A model generated the notes under the pieces. The model was not told where the DNA came from and made no database searches. It saw nothing but the letters and a program-made list of their open reading frames with translations. A stretch of 39,730 bases of DNA from Bdellovibrionota bacterium. Its GTDB lineage: Bacteria > Bdellovibrionota > Bdellovibrionia > Bdellovibrionales > JAMPXM01. Positions 1 through 7,238 of the stretch are shown piece after piece. The DNA is taken from contig CAUJGS010000045.1 in NCBI GenBank assembly GCA_963170185.1, forward strand, positions 1 through 39,730, given 5' to 3'. Position 1 is the first letter of the stretch; each line of letters opens with the position of its first letter. A program made the translations under genes and the position numbers.

Positions 1-249
1 TCGCATCGCACATTTGTTGGTAGCGAAGAGGTGCAGCTCACGCTGACGGAATTCAAAATCCTGCGAGAACTTTTAAAGCAAGTGGACCATGTTCTCACAC
101 GTGAACAGCTTCGCGAGCGAGCTCTTGAGAGTGTGAACGTCACGGATCGCACGATCGACGTGCACATGGCCTCGCTACGTAAAAAGATGGGCCCCATCGG
201 CGACATGATCGAAACCGTACGCGGCGTGGGCTACCGTCTCGCACGGTAG
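1..249 (+). CDS. Response regulator, C-terminal DNA-binding domain (partial, 5' end missing)
   Basis: The reading frame is open from base 1 and runs to a TAG stop, so only the end of the gene is present. The residues form a typical OmpR/PhoB winged-helix domain: LTLTEFKILRELL (helix 1), LTREQLRER, then the recognition-helix region VTDRTIDVHMASLRKKMG, and the closing wing motif IETVRGVGYRLAR. Proteins of this family are the output half of two-component systems: a phosphorylated receiver domain, here outside the window, controls binding to promoter DNA. The GTG at 31 lies inside the domain and is not the real start. No kinase gene is visible downstream, so the partner must lie upstream or elsewhere. 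The target genes cannot be told from this fragment. Confidence 0.9.
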   Translation, partial: SHRTFVGSEEVQLTLTEFKILRELLKQVDHVLTREQLRERALESVNVTDRTIDVHMASLRKKMGPIGDMIETVRGVGYRLAR

Positions 250-285
250 AAGACCGCTATCTCGCTCAAACAACCGAGCCCCAAT

Positions 286-309
286 CTTTCGATGCTCCTG
301 CATCGAAAG
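286..309. repeat. Perfect 10-bp hairpin after the response regulator
   Basis: CTTTCGATGC at 286-295 and its exact complement at 300-309 enclose a TCCT loop. It begins 37 nt after the stop codon. There is no T-run behind it, so it is not a canonical intrinsic terminator; it may protect a 3' end. Confidence 0.6.
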
Positions 310-352
310 CAGCGCAGCCCGAAGGGCGTAGCGTCGCCAGTAGACGGACTTA

Positions 353-378
353 GGGCAGGGAGGTTAACTCCTCTGCCC
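353..378. repeat. Hairpin, 10 bp with one bulge
   Basis: GGGCAGGGAG at 353-362 pairs with CTCC-T-CTGCCC at 368-378 around a GTTAA loop. No T-run follows. Together with 286-309 it makes a structured stretch of about 95 nt. Confidence 0.5.
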
Positions 379-1274
379 CTCGTTAGGTAGGTCGTTTAGA
401 CAGGTTGTCGGCCGCTATATGATTCCGCGATCGCGGGAGCAGCCGGTGGGACCTCTTCTTCCTAGCTGTGTCTGGGCATCTACTTATCCCAGTGCTACTT
501 CTGCCTATCGCAGTTTCGCTATTCAGCATTTAGAATCCGAGGCAGCAGACTCTCATCTGCTTTGGACTTCGGCGGTGTCGCCGTCGTCTTGATGAATACC
601 TAGAGCATTAGCTGTGCCAGCCGTTTGTCTGGCGAAAACTCGATTTTCGGAGTCAGTTTGCAACTTGCGAGAGTTTTCCAGGAACACGCCAAAATCGTCG
701 TTCGATGGCTAGGGATGCGATGGATTGATTATAAGGTGCAAAACGGGCGAAACCGCCTTTTTCCATAAATTTGTCTAATGGATTCCCGGAGCTAGACCCA
801 AGAGACCAATTGACCCCGGCGCCCCAGGTCGCGGGCGAATGGGCCCCGGTGATTCGCGAATTTTCACTTTCTTGTGTGGCCGGAGAGGGTCTTTACGCCT
901 CCAAAATCGTCTCGTATTTCGACAGTCATGAAATCCTGAGAACTTTCAAGTGCCTACACGGCTAGGCCCTTGAAACCTCCCGCTTTTCCCGAAACGGGGG
1001 CCGCTCGCGGTCAGTGACGAATTCCGGCTGGATCTGCCAAGGTGGCTTAAAACCGGGTTTTCGAAATTCCATCTTTCATTAGTTATTTCAATATTTTGAC
1101 AGAAGCCAAGAAGGTGAAAAAACACCGGGCAAAGCTTTCAAGCAAGGGCCGGGCATCTGACTTGCCTTTGAATCAGGCAGAAGCCGAATTGATTTCGGCA
1201 GGAGCCGACGAACGATGATGAATTTTGCCGACCATACAAATGGTCAGACAGAACAAAAGCGGAAGAAGGTGGGG

Positions 1275-1928
1275 ATGTTCATGCGTCTCCTCCAAGGACT
1301 CCGCCGTCGTAAGACGGTCTTTGTCGTCGCGCTGACAGTGCTCGCCGGTTTTTCTCAAGCCTGTGCGCCACAGCTCTCGCCTCAGGATTCCTGCAACTTT
1401 GTTATGAGTGGTGATAGTCAGCGAGTGTCGTGGGGACCAGCAACACCTGTTGTCCTTTATGTCGATAGCTCGGTTCCTTCTGAATTCTACGGCGCGATCC
1501 AAGCGGCGGTTGTGACGTGGAATCAATCTCTCGGGCGTGAAGTTTTGAAGATCGGTGGTTGGACAAATTCGTATCCATCTGAACGGCAAGATGGAGTGAA
1601 CGTCATCTATTTCAATCGCAACTGGCCGGAAACGCAGAAGCGTAAACAAGCTGTTACGACAATCTGGTGGGCGGGCGACCGCGTTTACGAAGCCGACATC
1701 AGTGTGAACGGCAACCCGGCTCACTATGAATACTTCTGGGGTTCGAATGTGATTCCTGGCCGTGTGGATTTTGAATCGCTGCTTCTTCACGAGCTGGGGC
1801 ATGTTCTCGGACTTGAGCATCCGCACGTGGAAGCGGCTGGAACAGTCATGGCTCGTGAGCTTCAGAACGGTTTTTTACGCCGCACGCCGACGCCGGGCGA
1901 TGTGGCAGATCTGAAGTGCGAGTACTAG
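1275..1928 (+). CDS. Matrixin-like zinc metalloprotease, exported (putative lipoprotein)
   Basis: The zinc-binding signature of metzincins is present: HELGHVLGLEH (HExxHxxGxxH), followed by a candidate Met-turn in GTVMAR. This is the layout of the matrixin/peptidase M10 catalytic domain, so the protein probably hydrolyses peptide bonds outside the cytoplasm. The N-terminus is a basic stretch (GLRRRK) and a hydrophobic helix ending in GFSQAC, which could be a non-standard lipobox or simply a signal peptide. I chose the ATG at 1275 because AAGG lies five bases before it and the signal peptide then has normal length. The ATG at 1215 (237 aa, AGGAG ten bases upstream) is the alternative and would add an odd hydrophilic leader. 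No inhibitory prodomain of matrix metalloproteases is apparent. It may be a secreted protease of a predatory lifestyle, but that is only an inference. Confidence 0.75.
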   Translation: MFMRLLQGLRRRKTVFVVALTVLAGFSQACAPQLSPQDSCNFVMSGDSQRVSWGPATPVVLYVDSSVPSEFYGAIQAAVVTWNQSLGREVLKIGGWTNSYPSERQDGVNVIYFNRNWPETQKRKQAVTTIWWAGDRVYEADISVNGNPAHYEYFWGSNVIPGRVDFESLLLHELGHVLGLEHPHVEAAGTVMARELQNGFLRRTPTPGDVADLKCEY

Positions 1929-1999
1929 AGAAGCCTCGGTCGGCTCGAAATCTGACTGGGATCGAATTAGAAGGCGAAGGAAGTGAGCGGCTTATAAAA

Positions 2000-2014
2000 G
2001 TTCCAAAATGGAAC
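2000..2014. promoter_or_regulatory. 15-bp palindrome, operator-like (exact copy)
   Basis: GTTCCA-AAA-TGGAAC has perfect six-base arms. It lies 93 bp upstream of the GTG of the small coiled protein at 2108. It fits the dispersed pattern GTnYCAnnnTGRnAC. Confidence 0.45.
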
Positions 2015-2107
2015 TTAATTGCCGCAAAGTTCCTGGACGTTTGTAAGGTTATTTAAGTTGAAGCGCGTGGTTTCACTCGCAACGATAGAAAGCATTGGGA
2101 GGTCCAA

Positions 2108-2383
2108 GTGTCGCAGAAATTCCCGAACAAAATGAATGGCCACAAAACAAACGGCCAGATGGTGAACTCGACCTCGCATATTTCGACGAACTTGGCGTCG
2201 GTGGATTTCGAATCCTTTGAATCGGGAGCCTACAACACACGCGCTTACCATGAGCTGCTTGAGAATCCACACATCGAACTCGATGGTCTTCAGCGTCTTG
2301 AAGAGAATCTCGCGCGTCTTGAAGACCTCCATGGCCGTCTTCAGTTTCTCATGCGCGACATCACCTCGCTTCTTAAGAAGTAA
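2108..2383 (+). CDS. Small coiled-coil protein of unknown function
   Basis: A 91-residue protein starting at GTG, preceded by a good ribosome binding site (GGGAGG, seven bases upstream). No signal peptide or membrane segment is seen. The first third is polar and rich in Ser, Asn and Lys. The second half (from about residue 50) is a regular Leu-rich amphipathic helix (LEENLARLEDLHGRLQFLM) that should form a coiled coil or helical hairpin. I do not recognise the family. It stands alone, between the metalloprotease and the SGNH-like gene, with its own upstream palindrome (2000-2014) and its own terminator (2441-2468), so it is probably a single-gene unit. Confidence 0.65.
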   Translation: MSQKFPNKMNGHKTNGQMVNSTSHISTNLASVDFESFESGAYNTRAYHELLENPHIELDGLQRLEENLARLEDLHGRLQFLMRDITSLLKK

Positions 2384-2440
2384 AGTCCCCCTACTTTAGT
2401 TTGGCCGTCGTTTAGGCCACATCAATTCTGGGCATTGTAT

Positions 2441-2468
2441 CGGCACCATTTTTTTAGGTGCCGTTTTT
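2441..2468 (+). terminator. Intrinsic terminator of the small coiled-protein gene
   Basis: CGGCACC (2441-2447) pairs with GGTGCCG (2457-2463) around a T-rich nine-base loop and is followed by five T. It lies 57 nt after the stop codon. Confidence 0.75.
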
Positions 2469-2502
2469 CTTCCTGCTGTATCTTTAAGAAAAGGGGGCAG
2501 GA

Positions 2503-3255
2503 ATGAACCTTTCCCGTGCGCTTTTGACTCTCGGTATTTGCGTGATCGGTTTTTGTTCTCTCGTGAGCAAAACCGCACGTGCAGCGGACATCATTTACAT
2601 CGGCGACTCACATTCGACCGGCGGTTTCGGCGAAGTGGTCGACGCGGGCTTAAGAAAAATCAAGCTTGCCTCTGGCCAATCGGCAAAGGTGGTAAGCCTT
2701 GCGGCTTGCGGATCGGCGACCAGCGATTGGTTGAAGTCGCGAGGGCCGGTTTCAAGATGTGGAGTTCGTACGTGCGACGCCTCTGGCGAGTGCAAGCTGT
2801 CTCGCGACGGTCGTGTTGATCCGATCATGGTGCTGCTCGGGAAAGAGGAACCGAAGGTCGTTGTCGTAGCCCTGGGAACCAACATGCTAAAAGCACGGGT
2901 TGGTGACGCGATCAATGATGCCAAGGCGATGATCGAAAAGATCAAAGACAAGGGTGCCGAGTGTGTATGGGTAGGGCCGCCGCAAGCGGCACTTTCCTAT
3001 ATGCCAGAAACACGTTTTAAAGACTTCGTTGAAAAGTTCAGTCTTGGAATCGAGGAAGCTGGCTGTCGTTATGTCTCGAGTCTGGACAAAACGGATCGCG
3101 GAAACATCAACGATCCGATGGGTCTTCACTACGCAAAAAAAGACGCCGAGCGCTGGGGTGAGAAAGTGACAAAAGAGCTGGGTCCTCTCGTGGACGCCGC
3201 ACTCACAGCTGTGCGCCCCCAGGCCCCGGCCACCAGCGAAGCCCCCGTCAGATAG
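2503..3255 (+). CDS. Exported SGNH/GDSL-like hydrolase
   Basis: A 250-residue protein with a signal peptide (about residues 1-28, ending TARAA). The mature part shows the four SGNH blocks: GDSHS with the nucleophile Ser (block I), ACGSAT with the oxyanion Gly (block II), LGTNM with the Asn (block III) and DPMGLHY with the Asp-x-x-x-x-His pair (block V). Such proteins are esterases, lipases or polysaccharide O-deacetylases acting outside the cytoplasm; the substrate cannot be told. ADIIYIGDSHSTGGFG directly after the cleavage site is typical of the family. The ATG has a strong Shine-Dalgarno sequence (AAGGGGGCAGG). The TAG stop lies inside the 63-bp inverted repeat shared with the convergent gene. 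Confidence 0.75.
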   Translation: MNLSRALLTLGICVIGFCSLVSKTARAADIIYIGDSHSTGGFGEVVDAGLRKIKLASGQSAKVVSLAACGSATSDWLKSRGPVSRCGVRTCDASGECKLSRDGRVDPIMVLLGKEEPKVVVVALGTNMLKARVGDAINDAKAMIEKIKDKGAECVWVGPPQAALSYMPETRFKDFVEKFSLGIEEAGCRYVSSLDKTDRGNINDPMGLHYAKKDAERWGEKVTKELGPLVDAALTAVRPQAPATSEAPVR

Positions 3256-3315
3256 AAAGTGCCATCTTCCTTTTTGAAACGCACCGCGTTTCAAAAAGGA
3301 AGATGGCACTTTCTA
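3253..3315. repeat. Perfect 30-bp inverted repeat containing both convergent stop codons
   Basis: Bases 3253-3282 are the exact complement of 3286-3315, with a three-base loop (ACC). The outermost three bases of each arm are the stop codons: TAG of the SGNH-like gene at 3253-3255 and, on the other strand, TAG of the coiled-coil/sHSP gene at 3313-3315. Any transcript from either side would fold into a 30-bp hairpin starting at its stop codon. There is no T-run after it on either strand, so it may act through RNA duplex formation or processing rather than as a standard terminator. Confidence 0.85.
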
Positions 3316-4848
3316 GCGCTTCGGGATGGTGATCGTGATGGCGCCGTCTTCGTCGATGTTTTTCACGATCCCTTCGCGCACGATCGGTTGTTTAAGGGCG
3401 AACTCTTGGCGCCATGTTTGATGATTGCTCGTCGATGAAATACTACCAGCGACTTCGCGCTTATCGCTAAACTGTCTAGTCGCGGAAATCCATGCGCGTC
3501 CATCCTTCACACGAATGTCGACTTTCTCGCGTTCGTGGGCGGGGATCTTGGCGTAGATCGTATAACGGTTTTCATCTTCAGTCAGTTTGGCTTCGAAAGT
3601 TTGAAGCTTGTAGAAAGGGTCTTCCTTCCGAGCTTCCATTTTGCTGTGTTTGGCATCGTAGGCCTGTTGCTGGCGATACAACGCCTTGAGATAGCGCTCA
3701 TTTTGATTCTCAAGAGTTGCGCGATGGACAGAGTCATTTCGTTTTAAGCGCGCTTGGAAGTCGGCCTCTTGCTCGCCAAGAGTGACCTTGTGGAGTTTGT
3801 CGCGCTCATCGATTTTCGTGCGCAGTTCGGCGTTGTCCTGTTTGGCTTTTTCGTGATTCACCCGAGCCCGCTCTTCGGATTCGGTTTTATAAAGCTCATT
3901 TTGTTCTTGCAGGTTTTTGCGAATCTCGACTTTTTTCGATTCAACGGTTTGATCGCCTTCACGTTGAATGCGTTGGGACTCGGTCGAATATTCGCGCTGC
4001 ATCTTCTCGTTGGTGGTTAAGAAGCGCGAGCGAGAGTCCGAGAGTTCCCGGCTTTGTTTTTGATCGAGATCCACACGGCGTTTTTCGCCCTCGGTCTGCG
4101 TTTGTTGATAAGCTCGTCTCGCCTGCGCTCGCATTTCGCCGATGGCGCGATTAGAGGTGACGCGCTCGTCCTCAAGGCGCTTTTGGTGGCCTTCGCGAAG
4201 CTCGGATTCGGTCTCACTATTTTGCCGACGGAGTTCCGCCAGCGAAGTGTCGGACTGTTTTCTGATCTGCTGGAGTTTTTCCTGAGCTTGGTTTTGCTCT
4301 TTACCGAGTCGCGCGCTGTTGTCGGCTTTTTGCGAGGCAATCTCGCGGTTGAACTTTTCTTGCGTCTCTTGGAACTCTTTTCGCCCTCTGGCATGCAGGC
4401 GTTGCTGGAGCTGCGATTGTTCGTCTAGCGACTCGCGGAGACGTGACTGCGAGTCTTCAAGTTTTTTGGTGTGATTTTCTCGCAGGTTTTGCAGTTGCAC
4501 TTGGTTGCGATCTTGTTCAGCTTGGATTTCGCTTCGCGATGTATCGCGAGTCGCGGCGCTGCGTGTTTTGAGATTCGCGTACTCGCGGTCGGAATGCTCT
4601 CTTGCCTGGCGAACCTTGTCTTGTCCGACTTGTTCGGCCTGGCGAGCCCGAGTTTCGCTTGTCTGCTTGATATGGTTCACGGCCGCCGCGCCAGCTTCGC
4701 GAGCTTCGTTTTCGACGCGCCGGTTGTTGGAACGAATACGGCGAAGCTCGGCTTCGTGCTGCGATTGCAACGACGCTTTTTGCTCAACGTGCTCGTCCTG
4801 CATTTCGCGGATCTGCGATTGGCGAGTAATCGACAAGTCAGAGGCCAT
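3313..4848 (-). CDS. Long coiled-coil protein with a C-terminal alpha-crystallin (sHSP)-like domain
   Basis: A 511-residue protein. Residues from about 10 to 400 are one almost continuous, highly charged coiled coil rich in Glu, Gln, Arg and Lys, with no Pro breaks. The last 100 residues form a beta-rich domain that reads like an Hsp20/alpha-crystallin fold: YTIYAKIPAHEREKVDIRV, a WIS strand, then QEFALKQPIVREGI, and the closing IDEDGAITITIPKR, as in small heat-shock proteins. Known sHSPs carry a short N-terminal arm instead, so the fusion is unusual. No signal peptide is seen, so it is probably a cytoplasmic scaffold or filament-like protein. The ATG at 4848 is chosen because GGAGGGG lies six bases before it; ATGs at 4863 and 4854 lie upstream of or next to that site. 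It is the last of three same-strand genes. Confidence 0.7.
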   Translation of the reverse strand: MASDLSITRQSQIREMQDEHVEQKASLQSQHEAELRRIRSNNRRVENEAREAGAAAVNHIKQTSETRARQAEQVGQDKVRQAREHSDREYANLKTRSAATRDTSRSEIQAEQDRNQVQLQNLRENHTKKLEDSQSRLRESLDEQSQLQQRLHARGRKEFQETQEKFNREIASQKADNSARLGKEQNQAQEKLQQIRKQSDTSLAELRRQNSETESELREGHQKRLEDERVTSNRAIGEMRAQARRAYQQTQTEGEKRRVDLDQKQSRELSDSRSRFLTTNEKMQREYSTESQRIQREGDQTVESKKVEIRKNLQEQNELYKTESEERARVNHEKAKQDNAELRTKIDERDKLHKVTLGEQEADFQARLKRNDSVHRATLENQNERYLKALYRQQQAYDAKHSKMEARKEDPFYKLQTFEAKLTEDENRYTIYAKIPAHEREKVDIRVKDGRAWISATRQFSDKREVAGSISSTSNHQTWRQEFALKQPIVREGIVKNIDEDGAITITIPKR

Positions 4849-4950
4849 CGGCATCCCCTCCATGGGACGTGCTTTTAGCGTATCATGCCTCTATGAAAAT
4901 CGAGTTTTCTCGAGCCGGTCGTGGAGGGGAAATTCGCCAAAGGTCGCGGG

Positions 4951-5280
4951 TTAGCGGGGAGGCGAGGCTGGATTTCGGTCCAGGGGTGCCGAAGCTGGCG
5001 CTGGAGCGGTTTGTTCTGGCGCCGGACAAAGGGTACCGGCGTAGTCATTTCGATCAAAGCACATCCAAGTTTGCTCGATGGAAATCGCCTCGGATCGCTT
5101 GATGGGAAAGTATCCCGCGTACTGAAGATCGTCGAGACGGCTTACGACCTCGCGATCTGTTCCTGTTTCTGAATTCACGATCTTTAAACGAAACACACGA
5201 AACTCAGCCTTAGCCGGAGAGCCAAGAACGAGGAAGGTGATTGCGATGATCGCGCTGAGAGACTGCGATAAGCCTGTCAT
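4951..5280 (-). CDS. Small exported protein of unknown function
   Basis: 109 residues with a clear signal peptide (residues 1-25, ending SPAKA). The mature part begins EFRVFRLKI and contains SRLDDLQYAGYFP and a TWMCFDR stretch with a possible disulfide partner (Cys in GTLCP). The tail is Pro/Ala-rich. I recognise no characterised family, but it looks like a conserved periplasmic protein. The ATG has no Shine-Dalgarno sequence. It lies six bases after a sigma-28-type -10 element (5287-5294) and is the centre of a perfect 12-bp palindrome (5266-5292), so the mRNA may be leaderless. The gene upstream ends 38 nt away and may also read through. Confidence 0.65.
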   Translation of the reverse strand: MTGLSQSLSAIIAITFLVLGSPAKAEFRVFRLKIVNSETGTDREVVSRLDDLQYAGYFPIKRSEAISIEQTWMCFDRNDYAGTLCPAPEQTAPAPASAPLDRNPASPPR

Positions 5281-5292
5281 ACAGGCTTATCG
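5266..5292. repeat. Perfect 12-bp palindrome with the start codon as its loop
   Basis: On the minus strand CGATAAGCCTGT, then ATG, then ACAGGCTTATCG. Both arms match exactly and the three-base centre is the start codon of the exported protein gene. In a transcript coming from the upstream gene, the start codon would sit in the tip of a 12-bp hairpin. Confidence 0.85.
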
Positions 5293-5314
5293 GCACTTTT
5301 TGGATCGGTGTTTA
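5287..5314 (-). promoter_or_regulatory. Sigma-28 (FliA)-type promoter candidate
   Basis: Minus strand: TAAA (5311-5314), 16-base spacer, GCCGATAA (5287-5294). The E. coli FliA consensus is TAAA-N15-GCCGATAA, so the -10 element is exact and the spacer is one base longer. The expected start of transcription falls on or next to the ATG at 5280. Confidence 0.55.
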
Positions 5315-5318
5315 TAGC

Positions 5319-5792
5319 TCAGTGTTTGAGATCGAAATTCGTCTGAATCGCGTTTTCTACGAGATGGAAGTAGGCCCGAATCATGAGATCGCGCTCAAGA
5401 GCGTTGAGCGATTTCAAGAAACGTTCTTTGTCCATCAAGGTCGGTTTTTCCAAGAAGCGAGAAAGCAGGTTCTGCACGCGTTCCATATTGCGTAGAGTGA
5501 AAAACTCCTTTTCGTCTGTGGGAGTCATCATCACGCGGGCAACATCTTTTTTATCAAAGAGAAAGTGTACGCCGAGAGTGCTCTGATGAATCAGATACTC
5601 GATTTGCGCAGTGTCTTTCGTGGCTGACTTTTTCCCGAGCCCAACATGGAGCTCGGTTCTTTCGCCACTGTCGAGCTGGTCGTTTTTCAGATCCTCAGGC
5701 AAGCCCTCGTCTCCACTGGTGCCGTCGGGGTGTTCATTCTTGAAACCCGTAAACCGAGACCCTCTCGAGCCTCCGCCTCGTCCATTGCGCAT
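5319..5792 (-). CDS. Conserved-looking cytoplasmic protein of unknown function
   Basis: 157 residues from an ATG with GGGAGG three bases upstream. An in-frame ATG at 5867 would give 182 aa but has no ribosome binding site and a very basic leader. The first third is Gly/Arg/Asp-rich and probably disordered. From about residue 60 it becomes an ordered, mostly helical domain with IEYLIHQSTLGVHFLF, VARVMMTPTDEKEFFTLRN and a C-terminal helical stretch ALERDLMIRAYFHLVENAI. No signal peptide or membrane segment. I do not recognise a family. It heads a minus-strand set with the exported protein (37 nt apart) and the sHSP-like gene. Confidence 0.65.
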   Translation of the reverse strand: MRNGRGGGSRGSRFTGFKNEHPDGTSGDEGLPEDLKNDQLDSGERTELHVGLGKKSATKDTAQIEYLIHQSTLGVHFLFDKKDVARVMMTPTDEKEFFTLRNMERVQNLLSRFLEKPTLMDKERFLKSLNALERDLMIRAYFHLVENAIQTNFDLKH

Positions 5793-5892
5793 AAGCCTCC
5801 CTGCTTTCTGCTTGGTCGTCCTGTCTTTTACGACAGGAAGTCGTATTCCTGGTCTTCTGGACCACATCTTAAAACAGCTCGTCCTTAAGGCC

Positions 5893-5907
5893 GTTTCAAA
5901 ATGGAAC
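5893..5907. promoter_or_regulatory. 15-bp palindrome, operator-like (exact copy)
   Basis: GTTTCA-AAA-TGGAAC, 100 bp upstream of the minus-strand start at 5792. It fits GTnYCAnnnTGRnAC. Confidence 0.45.
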
Positions 5908-6107
5908 TGCCCTATTCTGGTTAAGTTTTTCGTCTAGACGCAAAGGAATTTTCGCGATTGACGGAGCTTTCATCATCTCGATTTGGACCAGCCTTTTCGC
6001 GAGAAGCAGAAGAAGAGGTTAGGGGGAGCCAAAACACACGTAATTTGACAGGGTTAAACAGAGGCTCGAGAATAAAGGAACGGGGACGTGAGCTTGTGAT
6101 GAGCGAC

Positions 6108-6122
6108 GTCTCAAAATGAGAA
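6108..6122. promoter_or_regulatory. 15-bp palindrome, operator-like (one mismatch)
   Basis: GTCTCA-AAA-TGAGAA, the last base differing from the pattern. If the promoter at 6045-6073 is used, the site lies about 30-40 bp downstream of the transcription start, a position suited to repression of the gene at 6318. Confidence 0.35.
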
Positions 6123-6317
6123 AGTCCACTTTCTTGGAAGGGAGTCGACGACTGATTATCACCCGCACGTGCGATCTTAAGGAGTTTGCTCTTTGAGATC
6201 TGCTTAAGAGTGCTGGGGAGGTGCTGAAAGAAGCGTTGAGTTTAAGCGCTTTAACTGCACCCGCGACCTTGGTCCGGTCGGCGCGGCCTAGACGACACTA
6301 CAAGATCGGGGGGACAT

Positions 6318-7238
6318 ATGTCTCATTCATCTCATTCAGGTTCTAAGGTCGGTGCACGCACTGGAAGTGCTGCGAAAGCCGCTCGCAAAGCTAAGGGGCC
6401 ACTCGTGAAAGATCCTATCGTGATCGACGAAGCCAAAGGCCTCGTGTTTGATACCGAACGTGAACTCTACCGCCATTTCCAACCCCAGATCTCGATGCTC
6501 GAAGATGAAGTTCTTGAGCACCACGCGTCGGATGACATTCCGTCGGCAGACTTTAAAAAATACGAGCCTCTGCTTCAGCAGGTGATCGATGACCCAGATG
6601 AAATCTGGCAAGACGTGGTCTCTCTGCACGGTATGCGCGTGACGAGCTTCGTTGGTCACTACATCACCGACAGCACGAAGAGTCTCGACGACAAAGAAGC
6701 TGGCGTTTACTACGTGGCCTTGGCCTACGCGGTCGAAGGAAGCGCGCGCTTCATTTATTTGCACTTTCCATCCCGAGACTTGAAACTTGTTGATCGATTC
6801 CGCCGAGGTGAGTTGATCTATGACCGAGTTATGAAAGAAGTCGAAAAGGGCGCAGTCGAGGGCGATGCGCTATCAGAAGGTGACGCGCTGGCGGTTGGTC
6901 TTTACAAGGCCATGCTGGCTCTGCGCAGTGGTTCGGACCTCGCAGAAGAGGTTTTCCGCGACTACGAAGAATCCCGTGAGCCGACGATCGAAGAGCCGGA
7001 CGAAATCTGGCGCTCCGCTGATAGCGGCCAAACGCTTGTGACGTTCGTTAAAAAGTTTGATGACGAAACGGGCGACGGCGAGGACTTCTGGTACTTGGCG
7101 ATCACCGTTGAGGATGAGGCGAGCTCCAGCCATGCGCTGCTCTTCTCGTTTCCAACGACCGACGAAAACCTCGTTGATCGTTACAGGCACGGAGAAAACC
7201 TCCAGGCCGAAGAAGTGACACAAGAAGCTAGTCACTAA
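6318..7238 (+). CDS. Protein of two related domains (possible PBECR2-like fold)
   Basis: 306 residues; strong Shine-Dalgarno (GGGGGG) before the ATG. The basic N-terminus (Ser, Gly, Ala, Lys, Arg) is probably disordered. Two homologous segments follow. Residues about 91-166 begin PDEIWQDV and end FPSRDLKLVDRFRRGE. Residues about 226-295 begin PDEIWRSA and end FPTTDENLVDRYRHGE. In each, the middle holds a YYVALAYA or FWYLAITV strand and an IYLHF or LLFSF strand. The PDEIW opening and beta-strand pattern remind me of PBECR2 nuclease-fold domains, known from phage and toxin proteins, but I cannot confirm this. No signal peptide. The gene stands alone, followed by a run of hairpins and an intrinsic terminator at 7342-7374. 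Confidence 0.6.
   Translation: MSHSSHSGSKVGARTGSAAKAARKAKGPLVKDPIVIDEAKGLVFDTERELYRHFQPQISMLEDEVLEHHASDDIPSADFKKYEPLLQQVIDDPDEIWQDVVSLHGMRVTSFVGHYITDSTKSLDDKEAGVYYVALAYAVEGSARFIYLHFPSRDLKLVDRFRRGELIYDRVMKEVEKGAVEGDALSEGDALAVGLYKAMLALRSGSDLAEEVFRDYEESREPTIEEPDEIWRSADSGQTLVTFVKKFDDETGDGEDFWYLAITVEDEASSSHALLFSFPTTDENLVDRYRHGENLQAEEVTQEASH

Larger units (their letters stand above)
250..1274. other. About 1 kb without a convincing gene
   Basis: I find no frame here with a good ribosome binding site and family resemblance. The longest open frame (771-965, TTG start) has no Shine-Dalgarno sequence and resembles nothing I know. The stretch holds two clean hairpins near its left end (286-309 and 353-378) and a short GC stem followed by five T at about 745-765 that could be a weak terminator. 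It may hold the 3' UTR of the regulator, a small RNA or a decayed gene; nothing decides between these. Confidence 0.5.
5793..6317. other. 525-bp divergent intergenic region with promoter elements
   Basis: This lies between two divergent genes and has no convincing ORF. It holds two copies of the 15-bp operator-like palindrome (5893-5907 exact, 6108-6122 with one mismatch). A possible sigma-70 promoter for the plus-strand gene is TTGACA (6045-6050), 17 bases, GAGAAT (6068-6073). Just behind the second palindrome is a 7-bp inverted repeat, AGAAAGT-CC-ACTTTCT. Confidence 0.45.

Noticed and set aside
771-965. 64-residue open frame in the left gap
   Set aside because: TTG start, no Shine-Dalgarno sequence, no recognisable fold; most likely chance.
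3754-4878. Several hydrophobic open frames on the plus strand opposite the coiled-coil gene
   Set aside because: Antisense of Glu/Lys/Gln-rich codons always reads as Phe/Leu-rich; not membrane proteins.
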